Both the position numbers and the translations under genes were made by a program. This document shows positions 61,865 through 64,000 of a DNA stretch of 64,000 bases, piece after piece (positions within the stretch are counted from its first letter, which is position 1; every line of letters begins with the position of its first letter). Origin of the DNA: Phyllobacterium sp. T1293 (GTDB taxonomy: Bacteria; Pseudomonadota; Alphaproteobacteria; Rhizobiales; Rhizobiaceae); contig NZ_CP088275.1 of the NCBI RefSeq assembly GCF_020731415.2, positions 248,001 through 312,000 on the forward strand. The letters are read 5' to 3'. Under the pieces are notes generated by a model. That model saw only the letters and a list, made by a program, of their open reading frames with translations, searched no databases and was not told the origin of the DNA.

Positions 61865-62661
61865 CCACATGGCTCCGTCGTCTTTACTTCTTTGCGATTG
61901 GCCTCTTTCTCGCGCTTCCATTGATTGTGGTCGCGGGCGTATCGGTCAATGCCAAGCAGACCCTTGCCTTCCCGCCGCAAGGTTTTTCGCTCGGCTGGTA
62001 TGGCGAGATTTTTCTCAACCCGGAATGGCGTAGCGCTCTTTTCGCCTCTGTTCTGCTTGCCACCACTTCGGCGGCTTTGGCCGTGCTGATCGCGCTACCG
62101 CTTTCATGGTTTCTCTGGCGGCGGATTGCGCCATGGGCCAACATCTTTCAGGTCCTTGGCATCGCGCCGTTCACGCTGCCACCCGTCATCACCGCGCTTG
62201 GCCTTTTGACGTTCTGGGCCACCACAGGTTTCTACGGCCAGCCATGGACCGCCGTCATCGGCCATGCGATCTTCTTCGTCACCTTGCCGCTCGTTACCTT
62301 GTCGCTTGGCTTTTCCGCTATTGATCGCTCTTTCGTTGAAGCCGCCGCGACGATGGGCGCCAATGACCGCACCATTTTTCGCACGGTGATCCTGCCATTA
62401 ATCCTGCCCTATCTGGTGTCGGGCTATGCCTTTGCTTTCGTGCTGTCGCTCAACGAATATATCGTTGCCTACATGACCGTGGGCTTCACGCTGGAAACCT
62501 TGCCTATCAAGATTTTCAATGCACTGCGTTATGGCTACACGCCGACCATGGCGTCGGTCACAATCCTCTTTGTCGCGACTGCGGCGGTGATTTTCTCGCT
62601 GGTTGCCAAATTCGGCGATCTGCCAAAGCTTCTCGGCGCCATGGCCACGGATGACAAATGA
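61861..62661 (+). CDS. Polyamine-type ABC transporter permease (PotC-like)
   Basis: This 266-residue permease has an N-terminal membrane anchor, five further segments and the EAA loop VEAAATMGANDRTIFRTVIL near residues 160-179. FNALRYGYTPTMASVTILF near the C-terminus is typical of PotC-like subunits. Coupled by ATGA overlaps to both neighbours; the next gene is an enzyme, not a transporter. Confidence 0.93.
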   Translation: MTTWLRRLYFFAIGLFLALPLIVVAGVSVNAKQTLAFPPQGFSLGWYGEIFLNPEWRSALFASVLLATTSAALAVLIALPLSWFLWRRIAPWANIFQVLGIAPFTLPPVITALGLLTFWATTGFYGQPWTAVIGHAIFFVTLPLVTLSLGFSAIDRSFVEAAATMGANDRTIFRTVILPLILPYLVSGYAFAFVLSLNEYIVAYMTVGFTLETLPIKIFNALRYGYTPTMASVTILFVATAAVIFSLVAKFGDLPKLLGAMATDDK

Positions 62662-63437
62662 TGCGCATTGCAGCACTTCAGATGCAGGCGGTTTGCGGTG
62701 ATGTCGGCGCAAATCTTGCGCGTATAGAACAAGCCGCCATGGATGCAGCAAAAGCCGGTGCCGACCTTCTGGTCGTGCCGGAGCTTGCTCTGACAGGCTA
62801 TGGTGCTGGCGAGGCAATCACCGCATTGGCTGAACCTGCAAATGGCAGTCAGATCAGCCAGTTACAGGCAATATCCAAAGCAAATGCCATAGCGATCATC
62901 GCTGGCTTTGCCGAGCGTGATGGCGATAGTGTTTATAACAGTGCAGCCTATGTCTGCGGCGATGCGCAACCCGTAATTTACCGCAAATCGCATCTCTATG
63001 GCGATTATGAGCGGGCCCTGTTCACCCCGGAAAAACCAGCAAGCTGCATCATCCAGATAGCCGGGTTAAAGCTCGGGATACTCATCTGCTACGATGTGGA
63101 ATTTCCTGAGAATGTGCGTCGCCTTGCACAGGCTGGTGCCCAGATGGTCATTGTGCCAACAGCTCTTCCTGCGGGCCCATCCGGCAAATTCATCGCTGGC
63201 CATATGATTCAGGTGCGCGCCTTCGAGAACCAGATATTCGTCGCCTATGTCAATCATGCTGGTGATGACGGACGCTTTAGTTTTGCCGGTCTGTCACGCA
63301 TTGCGGCACCTGATGGCAGCCTGATTGCGGCCTCTACCGATACGAGGGAACAGCTGCTGTTTGCCGATATAAACAGGCACATGTTTGCCGCTTCCATCGA
63401 AAATAATCCCTATCTGAAAGACCTCGCACTGCAATGA
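62658..63437 (+). CDS. Nitrilase-superfamily amidase (DavA/omega-amidase-like)
   Basis: This enzyme of 259 residues (258 from the second of two adjacent ATGs) has the Glu-Lys-Cys triad E42 (VPELALTGYG), K110 (IYRKSHLYGD) and C144 (LICYDVEFPENVRRL). It resembles 5-aminopentanamidase DavA of the lysine route and 4-guanidinobutyramide hydrolases of the arginine oxygenase route, which turn an omega-amino or omega-guanidino amide into the acid. Its operon (polyamine-type importer before, DauA-like dehydrogenase after, both with 4-bp overlaps) and the upstream ureohydrolase fit a guanidinobutyramide or related substrate. That assignment is inference. Confidence 0.85.
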   Translation: MMRIAALQMQAVCGDVGANLARIEQAAMDAAKAGADLLVVPELALTGYGAGEAITALAEPANGSQISQLQAISKANAIAIIAGFAERDGDSVYNSAAYVCGDAQPVIYRKSHLYGDYERALFTPEKPASCIIQIAGLKLGILICYDVEFPENVRRLAQAGAQMVIVPTALPAGPSGKFIAGHMIQVRAFENQIFVAYVNHAGDDGRFSFAGLSRIAAPDGSLIAASTDTREQLLFADINRHMFAASIENNPYLKDLALQ

Positions 63438-64000
63438 CCGACATAATTGATACCGACGTTCTCATAATCGGCGCTGGCATTGCCGGTGTTGGAGCCGCCG
63501 CCGAGTTGGCCAGTACCCACAAGGTCGTCATTCTCGAACGGGAGAGCCAGCCAGCCTATCATTCGACAGGACGCTCCGCTGCGATATTCCTGCCCAATTA
63601 CGGCAATGATGTTATTCGTGCGCTCAATCGCGCCAGCGCGCCAATGTTCATGCAGCGCGATACAAAGCTATTTCCTGAACCGCTGCTAACGCTACGCGGT
63701 TCTCTAACTATTGCCGATGATACCGGCATCGAACATTGCGAAGACCTGCTCAAGAACGGTGTCAACGTCGAGGAAATCAGTGCCGATCGCGCCGTTGAAA
63801 TGGTTCCGATTCTTAATCGCGATTACATCAAAGCAGCCTGCTATCAGGCTGAGGCACAGGACATCGATGTGAACGCCCTGCACCAGGGTTGGCTGCGCAA
63901 GGCCACAGGCCTCGGTGTAGACCTTCGCACAAATGCGGAGGTTATCCGCGCCACACGTTCGAACGGCTTCTGGCTCGTCGAAACGGCTGATCAGATATTC
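63434..64000 (+). CDS. FAD-dependent D-arginine dehydrogenase-like protein (DauA-like), cut by window end
   Basis: The frame starts at ATG 63434, overlapping the amidase stop (ATGA), and is open through 64000; 189 residues are seen. The FAD motif LIIGAGIAGVGAAAELA lies at 10-26, the adenosine-binding Glu in VVILERESQ, and YHSTGRSAAIF near 46-56. QDIDVNALHQGWLRK near 159 matches a segment I know from Pseudomonas DauA, which oxidises D-arginine and other basic D-amino acids to keto acids. The missing C-terminus prevents a check of substrate-binding residues. No signal peptide. Confidence 0.82.
   Translation, partial: MTDIIDTDVLIIGAGIAGVGAAAELASTHKVVILERESQPAYHSTGRSAAIFLPNYGNDVIRALNRASAPMFMQRDTKLFPEPLLTLRGSLTIADDTGIEHCEDLLKNGVNVEEISADRAVEMVPILNRDYIKAACYQAEAQDIDVNALHQGWLRKATGLGVDLRTNAEVIRATRSNGFWLVETADQIF

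Noticed and set aside
1..64000. tRNA, rRNA, CRISPR array, prophage or intact insertion sequence
   Set aside because: No cloverleaf-like block, regular repeat-spacer array, transposase or integrase frame was recognised in any intergenic space.

Overview
The window looks like a chromosomal or secondary-replicon segment of a moderately GC-rich alphaproteobacterium of the Hyphomicrobiales (Rhizobiales), most like Brucella/Ochrobactrum or Phyllobacterium relatives. This rests on gene content: many solute-binding-protein transporters, TRAP and CUT1/CUT2 uptake cassettes each beside its own LacI/GntR/IclR/LysR regulator, a PaoABC-type molybdenum enzyme, and an ars operon with Acr3, ArsC and ArsH. 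I see no rRNA, tRNA, CRISPR, phage or intact insertion sequence. Assignment below family level is inference.

Layout. 1-4945 (minus): LacI regulator, CUT1 sugar-binding protein, two permeases and a GH172 (DUF2961) glycosidase that runs off the left edge; no ATPase is visible. 5153-8262: aldehyde dehydrogenase plus DUF779 protein with a GAF/Fis-type activator. 8456-10884: a small unknown gene, cysE, and a FAD amine/amino-acid oxidoreductase. 11142-15796: three-subunit molybdenum hydroxylase (2Fe-2S, FAD, Mo) divergent from a TetR regulator. 15793-21635: GntR regulator with two winged-helix domains, an aldo/keto reductase and an Rbs-like sugar ABC transporter. 21671-21782: a long imperfect palindrome. 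21821-24520: arsR, a decayed arsC fragment, acr3, arsC, arsH. 24602-27327: RclA/MerA-like flavoprotein and a FUSC membrane protein. 27536-31782: a second Rbs-like transporter with a convergent XRE regulator. 31962-34837: a Gram-negative sortase and its LPQTA-tagged VIT/vWA substrate.

34838-43986: IclR regulator and acyl-CoA synthetase, divergent from a TRAP transporter (fused QM), two short-chain dehydrogenases and a tandem PCC/DUF296 protein, then a LacI regulator. 44336-50526: complete CUT1 transporter with sugar isomerase and Gfo/Idh/MocA oxidoreductase, controlled by that LacI. 50585-52950: SoxR and gamma-glutamyltransferase. 52991-64000: LysR and an aminotransferase, divergent from a ureohydrolase, a polar amino acid ABC transporter, a polyamine-type ABC transporter, an omega-amidase-like hydrolase and a DauA-like D-arginine dehydrogenase cut by the right edge.

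The most interesting points are the possible guanidino/arginine catabolic system at 52991-64000, the two-gene sortase system with a hairpin over its ribosome binding site, the PCC-domain protein in a catabolic operon, the arsC remnant, and several well-formed paired operators that link regulators to targets. All calls come from reading the sequence; none has been checked by a database search.
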